Below, one piece after another: positions 26,558-35,149 of a DNA stretch of 64,000 bases. Every line of letters begins with the position of its first letter. Within the stretch, counting starts at the first letter, position 1. The stretch comes from Streptomyces griseochromogenes (GTDB taxonomy: Bacteria > Actinomycetota > Actinomycetes > Streptomycetales > Streptomycetaceae): assembly GCF_001542625.1 (NCBI RefSeq), contig NZ_CP016279.1:5952001-6016000 (forward strand), written 5' to 3'. Position numbers and translations under genes: made by a program. Below the pieces are notes generated by a model that saw only the letters and a list, made by a program, of their open reading frames with translations, ran no database searches and had not been told where the DNA came from.

Positions 26558-27343
26558 TCAGGTGGTCGAAGGACGCACGCCGTGCCGGATCCACACGTTG
26601 GGTTCGACGTAGACCGCGCGGTCATGTGCGGTGTCGCAGTGGACCGGGACGAGGGCGCCCGGTACGTCGATGTCCCCGTCACTGTCGAAGGGCAGGCCGG
26701 TCCACTGCCGCCACTGGGCCAGGGAGCCGCTGACCGTCATCGACGCCGTGGCGACCTTCTCGACGCTGCCACCGGACTTGACGTGCACGCGCAGCCACGG
26801 GTCGGCAGGCAGTCCGTCCTCGCGCCGCCGGCGGATGTAGTCGGCCATGGGGACCCGTGGTTCGAGGTGTTTGGCCGTGGGACGGACCGGGGCCAGCAAC
26901 GCGTCGTGGCCCTGTCGTCGGGCGCCGTCCCGCAGCGCGGTCAGCATGCGGTAGGACAGACCACGGCCGAGGTACTCGGTGTCCACCGTGATCTCCAGCG
27001 CGCTGGCTGTCGTCGGCGCGTTCCCGAGGTGCCGGTCGCGGTAGGCCCATACGAGCACTTGGTCCCAGCCCTTGTCCGGCATCTCCTCACGGCCGTCGAG
27101 CCCGGCGTCGAAGGGCACACTCAACCCGCGTGCCACTACGCGGTCGCCGTCCGTCGCCACCACGCAGTACTCGGGGAAGTCTTCGGCCACCCGGCTCAAC
27201 AGGGCGCCCGCGACCAGATCCTGAGGGATGAAAGCGGGCCACGTCTCGGTCATCTCGTAGAGCCGGGACGTCAATGACGGACGCTCGGTGAGCGGGGTGA
27301 TCAAGATGCTGTCCATGTCTGTCACGGTGGGGAACCCTGTCAT
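26558..27343 (-). CDS. GNAT-family acetyltransferase
   Basis: A 261-residue protein with a GNAT-type core. The segment ALEITVDTEYLGRGLSYRML (about residues 115-134) carries the acyl-CoA-binding Y-L-G-R-G-L, preceded by a strand with VVATDGDRVVARG. The long C-terminal part (VPMADYIRRRREDGLPADPW, ending RHGVRPSTT) is seen in a group of actinomycete N-acetyltransferases of unknown substrate. ATG 27343 is chosen, with AGAGGG upstream; ATG 27316 is possible. Confidence 0.75.
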   Translation of the reverse strand: MTGFPTVTDMDSILITPLTERPSLTSRLYEMTETWPAFIPQDLVAGALLSRVAEDFPEYCVVATDGDRVVARGLSVPFDAGLDGREEMPDKGWDQVLVWAYRDRHLGNAPTTASALEITVDTEYLGRGLSYRMLTALRDGARRQGHDALLAPVRPTAKHLEPRVPMADYIRRRREDGLPADPWLRVHVKSGGSVEKVATASMTVSGSLAQWRQWTGLPFDSDGDIDVPGALVPVHCDTAHDRAVYVEPNVWIRHGVRPSTT

Positions 27344-27421
27344 GGGAACACCCTCTTGGCCAGCGGTTTTACCCCTCGACGGCGGCTCGTGCCGGCCGTC
27401 CGGTGAACACGTCGGTTCAGC

Positions 27422-28540
27422 TCACCGGGCCGCCTCGGGAGTCGTGCCGGGCCCGGCGAGGCCGAGTTCGTGTTCGCCGAGGGAGGTGAAGCAGCGCTCG
27501 ACGTCGGTGTCGGTCACTTCGGCGAGGGTCGCGGGCGACCAGCGGGGGTTGCGGTCCTTGTCGATGACCTGGGCGCGGATGCCCTCCACCAGGTCGGGAG
27601 TGCTCAGGGCGGCGCAGGAGACGCGGTACTCCTGGTCGAGAACCCGCTCCAGCGAGCCGAGCCGCCGGGCGTGGCGCAGGGCGGCCAGGGTGACCTTCAG
27701 GGCGCTGGGCGACCTGGTGAGCAGGGTCTCCGCTGCTTCCTTCGCCGCCGTGTCGCCATGGGCGAGCAGCCGCCGGACGATCTCCTCCACCGTGTCGGCG
27801 GCGTAGCAGGCGTCGATCCACTCCCTCCGGCCGGCCAACTCGCCCGTGGGCGGCGACTGCGTGTGACGGGCGAGCACCTGCTCCACGGTCAGGTCGGCGA
27901 GGTCGGCGACGAAGGCCCGGAGCGCGTCGGACGGCACGTAGTGGTCGGCGAGCCCGCACAGCAGGGCGTCGGCGGCGCCGATCTGTGCGCCGGTCAGTGC
28001 GAGGTGGGTGCCCAGTTCGCCCGGGGCGAGGGAGAGGAGGTAGGTGCCGCCGACGTCGGGGACGAAGCCGATGCCGGTCTCGGGCATGGCGACCCTCGAC
28101 CGTTCGGTGACGATCCGTACGCTGCCGTGCGCCGAGATGCCGACGCCGCCGCCCATGACGATGCCGTCCATGACGGCGACGTAGGGCTTGGGGTAGTGGG
28201 CGATGCGGGCGTTGAGGTGGTACTCGTCGCGCCAGAACGCGGCCGAGGCGGTGCCGTCGCCGTCGCGCGCGTCGTCGTGGACGGCGCGGATGTCGCCGCC
28301 CGCGCACAGACCGCGCTCCCCGGCCCCGGTGATGACCACGGTCTCCACGGCCGGGTCGTGCTCCCAGGCGGTCAGGGCCTCATCGATGCGGCGCACCATC
28401 GCGTGGGACAGCGCGTTGAGTGCCTTCGGCCGGTTGAGGGTGATGTGGGCGGCCCGTCCGGCTGTGTGCAGCAGGACGGATTCCTCGGTACCGGTCGTCC
28501 GAACGCCTCCGTCAGGCCGCGGGCCACGATCGACACGCAT
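27422..28540 (-). CDS. 3-hydroxyisobutyryl-CoA hydrolase / enoyl-CoA hydratase family
   Basis: A 372-residue crotonase-fold protein. The oxyanion-hole blocks are GERGLCAGGDIRAVHDDA and MDGIVMGGGVGISAHG, followed by the catalytic-glutamate region AMPETGIGFVPDVGGTYLLS. Length and C-terminal domain (ALSTPDLVEGIRAQVIDKDR, then NPRWSP) fit 3-hydroxyisobutyryl-CoA hydrolase, which acts in valine breakdown, rather than the shorter enoyl-CoA hydratases. The N-terminal 15 residues are loosely conserved, so the start may be a few codons later. It follows the ferredoxin gene by 28 bp and may share its riboswitch-controlled transcript. Confidence 0.87.
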   Translation of the reverse strand: MRVDRGPRPDGGVRTTGTEESVLLHTAGRAAHITLNRPKALNALSHAMVRRIDEALTAWEHDPAVETVVITGAGERGLCAGGDIRAVHDDARDGDGTASAAFWRDEYHLNARIAHYPKPYVAVMDGIVMGGGVGISAHGSVRIVTERSRVAMPETGIGFVPDVGGTYLLSLAPGELGTHLALTGAQIGAADALLCGLADHYVPSDALRAFVADLADLTVEQVLARHTQSPPTGELAGRREWIDACYAADTVEEIVRRLLAHGDTAAKEAAETLLTRSPSALKVTLAALRHARRLGSLERVLDQEYRVSCAALSTPDLVEGIRAQVIDKDRNPRWSPATLAEVTDTDVERCFTSLGEHELGLAGPGTTPEAAR

Positions 28541-28568
28541 GATCTCATCGGTTCCTTGTCTCGATGGT

Positions 28569-29006
28569 TCAACGACGGCTCACGCCGCGCCGGTCCCGGG
28601 TCGCCGCGCTGAGCCGCGGCGGTGTGAAGGCATAGAGATCGAGGATCTCCGGCAGGGGTGCGATGCCCGGCCCGCCCGCGCGTACCCAGTCGGTGATGTC
28701 CTCGGTGGCGTGGGGGTCGTTGACGAGTCCCAGCCAGACCGGTCGGCCGCCGGCGGCCCGTCCGGCGGCGGAGGGCTGTACGACGATGACGTTGGCCTGT
28801 TCGCAGACGTCGAGGCAGGCGGAGATGCGCACAGGAACCTCCGCTCGCAGACGCGCGGTCTGCCCCGCGTGATCGACGCCGGTCACCTTGGTACTGCCAC
28901 AGCAGCAGTCCCGGCACACGACGACACGGCAGGGCGCCGGTTCGGCCCCCGGTACGACTACCGCGTCGCCGGATGCCGGTTCCGCCAGGTTCTCTGGCAC
29001 GGTCAA
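28569..29006 (-). CDS. (2Fe-2S) thioredoxin-like ferredoxin
   Basis: A 145-residue protein with the four cysteines of the thioredoxin-like 2Fe-2S ferredoxin fold: CRVVVCRDCCCGSTKVTG near residue 30 and VRISACLDVCEQANVIVVQP near 65. It probably carries electrons in the cytoplasm. I start it at TTG 29006 because a strong GGGGGAGGAG site lies just before it. A cobalamin riboswitch occupies its leader, so it should be repressed when B12 is plentiful. Similar ferredoxins occur near B12 biosynthesis genes such as cobN, which fits an accessory role there. Confidence 0.85.
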   Translation of the reverse strand: MTVPENLAEPASGDAVVVPGAEPAPCRVVVCRDCCCGSTKVTGVDHAGQTARLRAEVPVRISACLDVCEQANVIVVQPSAAGRAAGGRPVWLGLVNDPHATEDITDWVRAGGPGIAPLPEILDLYAFTPPRLSAATRDRRGVSRR

Positions 29007-29045
29007 CCACTCCTCCCCCGGGGAAATCCGCCCCGGTGTCCGTCG

Positions 29046-29192
29046 AGGAGGCGACCGCGTGAGTCTCCTGGCTCTCGGGTCGTCGCTCGTCCCGGCCTTC
29101 CCGCCCTCGCGGACAGTGGCCTGTCGGAACTCGCTCACCGATCACAGTGGCGGGACCGCGCCGGATTCACACCGGCTTCCTCGGATCGCCGT
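29046..29192 (-). promoter_or_regulatory. Cobalamin (B12) riboswitch
   Basis: On the minus strand the leader carries the conserved blocks in the right order: GGAAGCCGGTGTGAATCC, then GCGGTCCCGCCACTGTGA, and finally the B12 box AGCCAGGAGAC. Outer GGCGA/TCGCC sequences can close P1. The leader continues with CCTCCTC, which can pair with the GGAGGAG ribosome binding site of the ferredoxin gene, suggesting translational shut-off on binding adenosylcobalamin or a related corrinoid. Confidence 0.9.
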
Positions 29193-29297
29193 CGCCTTGT
29201 CGCGGATCATCATTCCATCGCCGACCAGCTCCCGTCATCCTCGCGACGACGACCCGGGCACCCGGACCGGCCGACGCGGCGGCCCCGGCCGTCGTGG

Positions 29298-32200
29298 TCA
29301 GTACACGTCGCGCGCGTAGCGCTTGTCGGCGGCGAGCTGTTTGACGTACGCCGCCGCCTCGGCCTCGTCCAGGCCGCCGTGGACGACGGCCGTCTCCCGC
29401 AGGGCCCGGTCGACGTCTTTGGCCATCCGGGAGGCGTCGCCGCAGACGTAGAGATGGGCGCCGTCCCGGAGCCAGGACCACAGCTGCGCACCGTGTTCGC
29501 GCATCCGGTCCTGGACGTAGATCTTGGCGCGCTGATCGCGGGAGAAGGCGGTGTCCAGACGGGTGAGCGTGCCGTCGGCGAGGAACGCGGTCAGCTCCTC
29601 CTCGTAGTAGAAGTCGGCGGCCCGGCGCTGTTCGCCGAAGAACAGCCAGTTCGGCGCGTGGTGGCCGCGGGCCCGGCGGTCCTCCAGAAAGCCGATGAAG
29701 GGCGCGACGCCGGTGCCGGGGCCCACCATCACGGCCGGTGCTGCGGGGTCGGCGGGCGGGCGGAAGTGCGACGCCCGCTGGACGCGGACCGGAACCGGTG
29801 TGCCGGGCTCGGCGTCGGCGAGGAACGGGGAGCACACGCCCTGTCGGGGGCGGCCGCCGAGGTTCTCGTAGCGGACGACGGAGACGGTCAGCGAGACGAG
29901 GTGAGGGTCTGTCAGGGGGCTGGAGGATATGGAGTACATGCGGGGTTGCAGGCGCCCCAGCACGTCGGCCCATTGCTGTGCCCCGGCCCGGATTCCGAAC
30001 TCGGCGACCACGTCGACGGCCTGGCGGCCCCAGGACCACTGGGCCAGCTCCCCCTTGTTGTCCTGCCGCAGCAGCTTGCGCAGCTCGCGCGGGTCGCGGG
30101 CGCGGTCGGCGACGAAGCGCAGCAGGCCGGGAGTGATACGGGTGATGTCCAGATGGCGCAGCAGTGCCTCGGCGAAGGGCACGTCCCCGGCGTTGGTGAC
30201 CCGAACGGCCGCGTCCGCGTCCAGGCCGGTGACGGCCAGCCACTCCGTCACGAGCTCCGGCCAGTTGACCGGCTGCACCGCCAGGGCGTCCCCGGCCTCG
30301 TAGACCAGCGGGGTGTCGCTGTCACGCGTGTCGAAGGTGAAGCGCCTCACCTCCTTGACCGCACCGGGCAGGCTCAGCAGGCGGTTTCCGGTCAGGCGGG
30401 CGGTGACGGGGGCGGAACGGCTCGGGCGGGGAGCCGCCGGGGTGGCGGGGGCCGGATCGGGCGCCGGATCGAAGGCGGGATCGGAGGCCGGGTGCTCGGG
30501 GCTCTTCAGCACAGTGAGCACCTGGTCGAGCCAGGCCCCGGCCTCGGTCTCGAAGTCCGGTTCGCAGTCGGTGCGCGGGGCCAGGCGTATCGCCTCCAGC
30601 TCCTCCATGCGCCGGTCGAGACGGCGGCCATGGCCGCAGAAGTCGTCGTACGAGGAGTCGCCGAAGGCGAGGACGGCGTAGCGCCTGCCCGCGAGGCGCG
30701 GGGCGTCGGGCGAGGCGAGGGCGTCCCAGAACTCGGCGCCGTTGTCCGGGGCGTCGCCGTCGCCGAAGGTGCTCGTGATCAGCAGCAGGTCGGCGTCGGA
30801 GGGCAGCGCTGCGGGGTCGGCCTCCTCCATGGGCAGGAGGGCGGCGGAGTGGCCGTCGGAGGTGAGTCTCTCGGACGCGGCGATCGCGAACTCCTCGGCG
30901 TTGCCGGTCTGCGACGCCCAGAGGATCACGACCTGGCGGCGCGGGGCGTCCGCGGACGGGGCGGACGACCGCGGGGAGCCGTCGATGCCGTGCGCGGTGG
31001 AATGCGTCGCCTCCGCTCTGGAGTACATCCCGGCCAGCGCACCGTTCACCCACAGGGCGTGCTCCGGGCTGAAAGGGGCGTCCGGCGGCAGCACCGGTAC
31101 GCCCGGCGCGCCGAACGGGATGCCGGCCAGGAAGCCGGTCAGATAGCGGCGTTCGTGTTCGGTGAGGACCGGCAGGGGCGCGGGTTCCAGCCCGAACGGG
31201 TTGGGAGAGGAATGGGCAGCAGGGGAGGCGGGCGGTCGAAGGGCCGACGCGGCCGATGGCGGAGTGGTGGCCTCCGCGGCCGCAAGGGCCGGTGCCTGAA
31301 CCGTCACCGGGGTGGCCACCTTGGTCAGCGACACCGCGCACACCTTGAACTCGGGCTGGAACGACAGCGGGTCGACGGCATCGCTGGTCACGGCGTTGAC
31401 GCTCAGGTACTCCCCGAACAGGTCGTTCCAGTGGAACGGCGCGAAACAGCAGCCCGGCCGTACCCGGTCGGTGACGACCGCGGGCAGCACGGCCCGTCCG
31501 CGCCGCGAGGCGACCTCCACCGAATCCCCCTCGGCGAGGCCCAGTTCGGCCGCGTCCTGCGGGTGCACCTCCACGAAGGGGGCGGGGTTGAGCTTGGTCA
31601 GCTTGGCCACCTTGGCCGTCTTGGTCAGGGTGTGCCACTGATGCTGGAGGCGGCCGGTGTTGAGCACGTACGGGTAGTCGTCATCGGGCATCTCGGCCGC
31701 CGGGATGTGCGGACGGGCGTAGAAGACCGCACGTCCGCTCGCGGTGGGGAAGGTCGGCGTGCCGTCAGCACCGAGGTACCGGATCGGGTTGCGGTCGGAG
31801 CCGTCCGCGGTCGCCGCCGGCCACTGGACCGGCGTGGTGCGCAGCCGTTCGTAGCTCACACCGCGCAGGTCCCAGCCGGTGACCGGGTTCCAGGCGCGCT
31901 TGAGCTCCTCGAAGACCTCCTCGGCGCTGTCGTACGCGAAGCCCTCCTCGTACCCCATCGCCCGGGCCACGGCGGCGATGATCCGCCAGTCCGCCGTCGC
32001 CTCGCCGGGCGGATCGGCGGCCGGCCGGGCCAGGGTGAGGTTGCGCTCACTGTTGATCAGGACGCCCTCGGTCTCGGTCCACAGCGCACCGGGCAGCACG
32101 ACATCGGCGTACGCGTTCGTCTCCGTCTCGGCGAACACGTCCTGGGTGACGATGAACTCGGCCGCCTCCAGGCCCTCGATGACCGTCTTGCGGTTCGCGA

Positions 32201-33470
32201 CGGAGGCGACCGGGTTGGTGCAGATGATCCAGCAGGCCTTGATGTCCCCGTCGGCCATCTTCCGGAACATCTCGACCGTGCCCTTGCCGACACCGTCGGC
32301 CCGGATCGAGCCCGGCTCCAGCTCCCACAGCTCCTCGACGAAGGCCCGGTCGGCGTCGGCGAGTACGGACCGCTGCCCGGGCAGCCCCGGCCCCATGTAG
32401 CCCATCTCCCGGCCACCCATGGCGTTGGGCTGGCCGGTGAGGGAGAAGGGCCCGCTGCCGGGGCGGCAGATCGCGCCGGTGGCGAGGTGGAGGTTGACCA
32501 GCGCGTTGGTGTTCCAGGTGCCGTGCGTGGACTGGTTCAGGCCCATCGTCCAGCAGCTCGTCCACTCCTCCGCCTCGCCGATCAGCCGCGCCGCCTCCCG
32601 GATGTCGTCCTCCGGGATGCCGGTGATCTCGGCGACGGTGGCGGGCGGGTGGTCGGCGAGGAAGGCGGGCATGGCCTCCCAGCCCTCGGTGTGCTCGGCG
32701 ATGAAGTCGGGGTCGATGTGGCCGTTCGCGTGCAGCAGGTGGAGCAGGCCGTTGAGGAGGGCGAGGTCCGTGCCGGGCTCGATCTGCAGGAACAGGTCGG
32801 CCTTGTCGGCGGTGGCGGTGCGGCGCGGGTCGACGACGATCAGCTTGGCGCCCGCCGATTTCACCCGGTCCATCATCCGCAGGAAGAGAATGGGATGGCA
32901 GTCGGCCATGTTGGAGCCGATGACGAAGAAGACGTCGGCCTTCTCGAAGTCCTGGTAGGAGCCGGGCGGCCCGTCGGCGCCCAGCGACAGCTTGTAACCG
33001 GTGCCGGCGCTGGCCATGCACAGCCGGGAGTTCGACTCGATCTGGTTGGTCCGGATGAAGCCTTTGGCCAGCTTGTTCGCCAGGTACTGCGCCTCCAGGC
33101 TCATCTGCCCGGAGACGTAGAGGGCGACCGCGTCCGGCCCGTGCTCGTCGACGACCGTGCGCAGGCGGCGGGCGGTCTCGGCGACGGCTGCCGCCACCGG
33201 GGCGGGCCGCGGCTCCTCGCCGCGGTCCTGGCGGACGAGGGCGGTGGTCAGGCGTCCGGGGGCGGCGAGCATGTCCGCCGTGGTCGCGCCCTTGGTGCAC
33301 AGCCGGCCGAAGTTGGCCGGGTGCTCCTTGTCCCCGATCGCCTTCAGGACCGTACGCCGCCCGTCCGGTCCGGTGCCGACGTCCAGGACCATGCCGCAGC
33401 CCACCCCGCAGTACGAGCAGACCGTCCGCACCTTCGTCGTGTCGTCGTTCCGCGAGCCCGGCGCGGCCAC
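29298..33470 (-). CDS. Assimilatory nitrate reductase fused to NADPH flavoprotein reductase
   Basis: A single chain of about 1390 residues. The N-terminal half (to about 720) is a molybdopterin oxidoreductase with a [4Fe-4S] site in [11 protein letters not shown] (residues 17-27) plus RLCTKGA, and later the molybdopterin blocks [14 protein letters not shown] and [18 protein letters not shown]. After a proline/alanine linker come a flavodoxin domain ([13 protein letters not shown]), then FAD and NADPH modules ([40 protein letters not shown]) as in sulfite reductase flavoprotein. It should reduce nitrate to nitrite with NADPH alone. I prefer GTG 33470, which has AAGGGAGG upstream, to ATG 33509, which has no such site. 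Confidence 0.88.
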   Translation of the reverse strand: MAAPGSRNDDTTKVRTVCSYCGVGCGMVLDVGTGPDGRRTVLKAIGDKEHPANFGRLCTKGATTADMLAAPGRLTTALVRQDRGEEPRPAPVAAAVAETARRLRTVVDEHGPDAVALYVSGQMSLEAQYLANKLAKGFIRTNQIESNSRLCMASAGTGYKLSLGADGPPGSYQDFEKADVFFVIGSNMADCHPILFLRMMDRVKSAGAKLIVVDPRRTATADKADLFLQIEPGTDLALLNGLLHLLHANGHIDPDFIAEHTEGWEAMPAFLADHPPATVAEITGIPEDDIREAARLIGEAEEWTSCWTMGLNQSTHGTWNTNALVNLHLATGAICRPGSGPFSLTGQPNAMGGREMGYMGPGLPGQRSVLADADRAFVEELWELEPGSIRADGVGKGTVEMFRKMADGDIKACWIICTNPVASVANRKTVIEGLEAAEFIVTQDVFAETETNAYADVVLPGALWTETEGVLINSERNLTLARPAADPPGEATADWRIIAAVARAMGYEEGFAYDSAEEVFEELKRAWNPVTGWDLRGVSYERLRTTPVQWPAATADGSDRNPIRYLGADGTPTFPTASGRAVFYARPHIPAAEMPDDDYPYVLNTGRLQHQWHTLTKTAKVAKLTKLNPAPFVEVHPQDAAELGLAEGDSVEVASRRGRAVLPAVVTDRVRPGCCFAPFHWNDLFGEYLSVNAVTSDAVDPLSFQPEFKVCAVSLTKVATPVTVQAPALAAAEATTPPSAASALRPPASPAAHSSPNPFGLEPAPLPVLTEHERRYLTGFLAGIPFGAPGVPVLPPDAPFSPEHALWVNGALAGMYSRAEATHSTAHGIDGSPRSSAPSADAPRRQVVILWASQTGNAEEFAIAASERLTSDGHSAALLPMEEADPAALPSDADLLLITSTFGDGDAPDNGAEFWDALASPDAPRLAGRRYAVLAFGDSSYDDFCGHGRRLDRRMEELEAIRLAPRTDCEPDFETEAGAWLDQVLTVLKSPEHPASDPAFDPAPDPAPATPAAPRPSRSAPVTARLTGNRLLSLPGAVKEVRRFTFDTRDSDTPLVYEAGDALAVQPVNWPELVTEWLAVTGLDADAAVRVTNAGDVPFAEALLRHLDITRITPGLLRFVADRARDPRELRKLLRQDNKGELAQWSWGRQAVDVVAEFGIRAGAQQWADVLGRLQPRMYSISSSPLTDPHLVSLTVSVVRYENLGGRPRQGVCSPFLADAEPGTPVPVRVQRASHFRPPADPAAPAVMVGPGTGVAPFIGFLEDRRARGHHAPNWLFFGEQRRAADFYYEEELTAFLADGTLTRLDTAFSRDQRAKIYVQDRMREHGAQLWSWLRDGAHLYVCGDASRMAKDVDRALRETAVVHGGLDEAEAAAYVKQLAADKRYARDVY

Positions 33471-33628
33471 GGCGCCTCCCTTGCTGTGCTCGGCCTGATC
33501 CCACCGCATGACCGTACGAACCGCTCGTTACGCGGGTGTCTCCGCATGTGATCATCAGGGGTTAAGCGCACCGCACAGAGCCTGGCGGGCTGCTGTGAGC
33601 ACAGCGCCCGCCCGGCGGTCAAGGGTTG

Positions 33629-33662
33629 CGCAGGCCGTCGGCCCCGGGGGCGACGGCCTGCG
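33629..33662. terminator. Terminator hairpin downstream of msrA
   Basis: A perfect 12-bp stem (CGCAGGCCGTCG with its complement) and a 10-nt GC-rich loop lie about 55 bp beyond the msrA stop. It probably ends msrA transcription before the nitrate reductase promoter. Confidence 0.7.
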
Positions 33663-33716
33663 ATCATCACCCGCCGGCCAGAGCGGGCGAGATGTACGGC
33701 GGAGGACGTCCCGGTG

Positions 33717-34238
33717 TCAGTTCGTGCTGGAGGAGGTTCGGCGCGGCAGCTTCCAGTTGGGCCGCGGGAAGTGGCAGGTGTAGCCGTTCGGGTAGCGCTT
33801 CAGGTAGTCCTGGTGCTCGGGCTCGGCCTCCCAGAAGTCGCCGACCGGCTCGACCTCCGTGACCACCTTGCCCGGCCACAGCCCGCTCGCCTCGACGTCC
33901 GCGATGGTGTCCAGGGCGACGCGGTGCTGCTCTTCGTCGGTGTAGTAGATGGCCGAACGGTAGCTGCGCCCGAGGTCGTTGCCCTGGCGGTCCTTCGTGG
34001 TCGGATCGTGGATCTGGAAGAAGAACTCCAGGATGTCCCGGTAGTTCGTGGCCGAGGGATCGAAGAGGATCTCGATGGCCTCGGCGTGGTCGCCGTGATT
34101 GCGGTACGTGGCATTCGGTGTGTCACCGCCGCTGTAGCCGACCCGCGTGGACACCACGCCCGGCTGCTTGCGGATCAGGTCCTGCATGCCCCAGAAACAA
34201 CCGCCCGCCAGTACGGCTCGCTCGGTTCCCACAGTCAT
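33717..34238 (-). CDS. msrA: Peptide methionine sulfoxide reductase MsrA
   Basis: A 173-residue MsrA. The active-site motif [14 protein letters not shown] sits at residues 8-21 with the nucleophilic cysteine at about 14. Other family blocks are [48 protein letters not shown] and YRSAIYY. It repairs the S-form of methionine sulfoxide in proteins using thioredoxin. There is no second cysteine near the C-terminus, so resolution probably depends on an outside thiol. Leader contains a palindrome (see separate entry). Confidence 0.95.
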   Translation of the reverse strand: MTVGTERAVLAGGCFWGMQDLIRKQPGVVSTRVGYSGGDTPNATYRNHGDHAEAIEILFDPSATNYRDILEFFFQIHDPTTKDRQGNDLGRSYRSAIYYTDEEQHRVALDTIADVEASGLWPGKVVTEVEPVGDFWEAEPEHQDYLKRYPNGYTCHFPRPNWKLPRRTSSSTN

Positions 34239-34267
34239 CGGTCGCTCCCTCGCACTTGATCCGCCCT

Positions 34268-34328
34268 CCGGCGCGTTCGTCGACGCGCCGGTTGCACGTT
34301 CATCCAGCTTATTACTACCTGCAAGTAA
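34268..34328. promoter_or_regulatory. Hairpin and palindrome between DUF2993 gene and msrA
   Basis: A 9-bp stem CCGGCGCGT with its complement (34268-34291) could end the leftward MMPL/DUF2993 transcript. Next to it, TTACT-N7-AGTAA (34312-34328) is an AT-rich palindrome that resembles TetR-type operators and overlaps a possible msrA promoter. Roles are inferred only from position. Confidence 0.4.
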
Positions 34329-34395
34329 CCATCCAGCGGGTCGGGTCGCCGCGCCCGGCCTCGCCCGCGCCCGTGCGGTGCCGCCGGCCGGACGC

Positions 34396-35103
34396 TCAGG
34401 CCGCCGCTCCCCCGCCCGCGCTCGGTGTCGGGCCCGGGGCGATCGAGAAGCCGAGGACGAGTCCGTTGTCGGCGGCGTGCGCCGAGGTCAGCGCGACGCC
34501 GTGGGGCAGGCCGGTGACGGGGACGGTCCGGGGCTGGAGTTCACGGTGCAGACCGGCGGCGGACGGCAGGTCGGCGACCGCCATGCTGCGGCCGAGGACG
34601 GTCACGGTCGTGGGCGTGATGGTGAACGAGTCCGAGGTCGCGGTCAGCCTGGCACGCACGGTGACCGGCAGCCCGAGGGCTCCGGTGTTCCCGCTGAGGA
34701 CGAGGTCGCCGTTCTGTCCCGTGGCGGTCATGCCGTCGCCCGACGACCCCATGCGCCGGGCCACCTGGTCGTATCCGACGGTGGCGGTCGCGCTTCCGCC
34801 GGCGCTGTCGCCGTCCGTGGTGACGCCCTTGAGGCGGACGGTCACGTCCATCGTCGTGTGCTGACGGTGTATGTCCTTGGCGCTCACCTCCACGTCGCCG
34901 ACCTCCCCTCCGAGGGTGCGGAGCCCGGCGAGCGGCGTGGTGAGATCGGCGTGGACCGGCCCTTCCGCTTTCAGCCGGCGCGATGCCTGGGCGACGACTC
35001 GCTCCTCGGTCCTGTGCTCGACGACGAGGTCGGTCGCGCACGTGAGGGCGGCCAGTGTCACGGTCACCGCGAGGAGGATGCGGGTGCCGGTTCGGCGATT
35101 CAC
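34396..35103 (-). CDS. DUF2993 (LmeA-like) lipid-binding exported protein
   Basis: A 235-residue protein with an N-terminal membrane segment ([20 protein letters not shown]) and a DUF2993 body: [20 protein letters not shown], the [20 protein letters not shown] region and a strand-rich C-terminal half. The family includes LmeA, a periplasmic phospholipid-binding protein of mycobacteria. It lies 46 bp downstream of the MMPL exporter and is probably its partner in lipid handling. The partnership is inferred. Confidence 0.8.
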   Translation of the reverse strand: MNRRTGTRILLAVTVTLAALTCATDLVVEHRTEERVVAQASRRLKAEGPVHADLTTPLAGLRTLGGEVGDVEVSAKDIHRQHTTMDVTVRLKGVTTDGDSAGGSATATVGYDQVARRMGSSGDGMTATGQNGDLVLSGNTGALGLPVTVRARLTATSDSFTITPTTVTVLGRSMAVADLPSAAGLHRELQPRTVPVTGLPHGVALTSAHAADNGLVLGFSIAPGPTPSAGGGAAA

Positions 35104-35149
35104 GGTCGTGTGCTCCGATTCGATGGGGTGTTCGGGGCCTGTGGGGTCA

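Noticed and set aside
28203..33551. A very long plus-strand open frame (about 1780 codons) opposite the nitrate reductase
   Set aside because: It is the mirror of real genes on the minus strand, kept open by GC bias. Its composition is low-complexity and it resembles no protein, while the minus strand has clear domains.
33471..33580. GlnR binding boxes before the nitrate reductase
   Set aside because: GTAAC/GTTAC-like pentamers occur, but the paired spacing with GAAAC-type boxes is not met, so no site is claimed.
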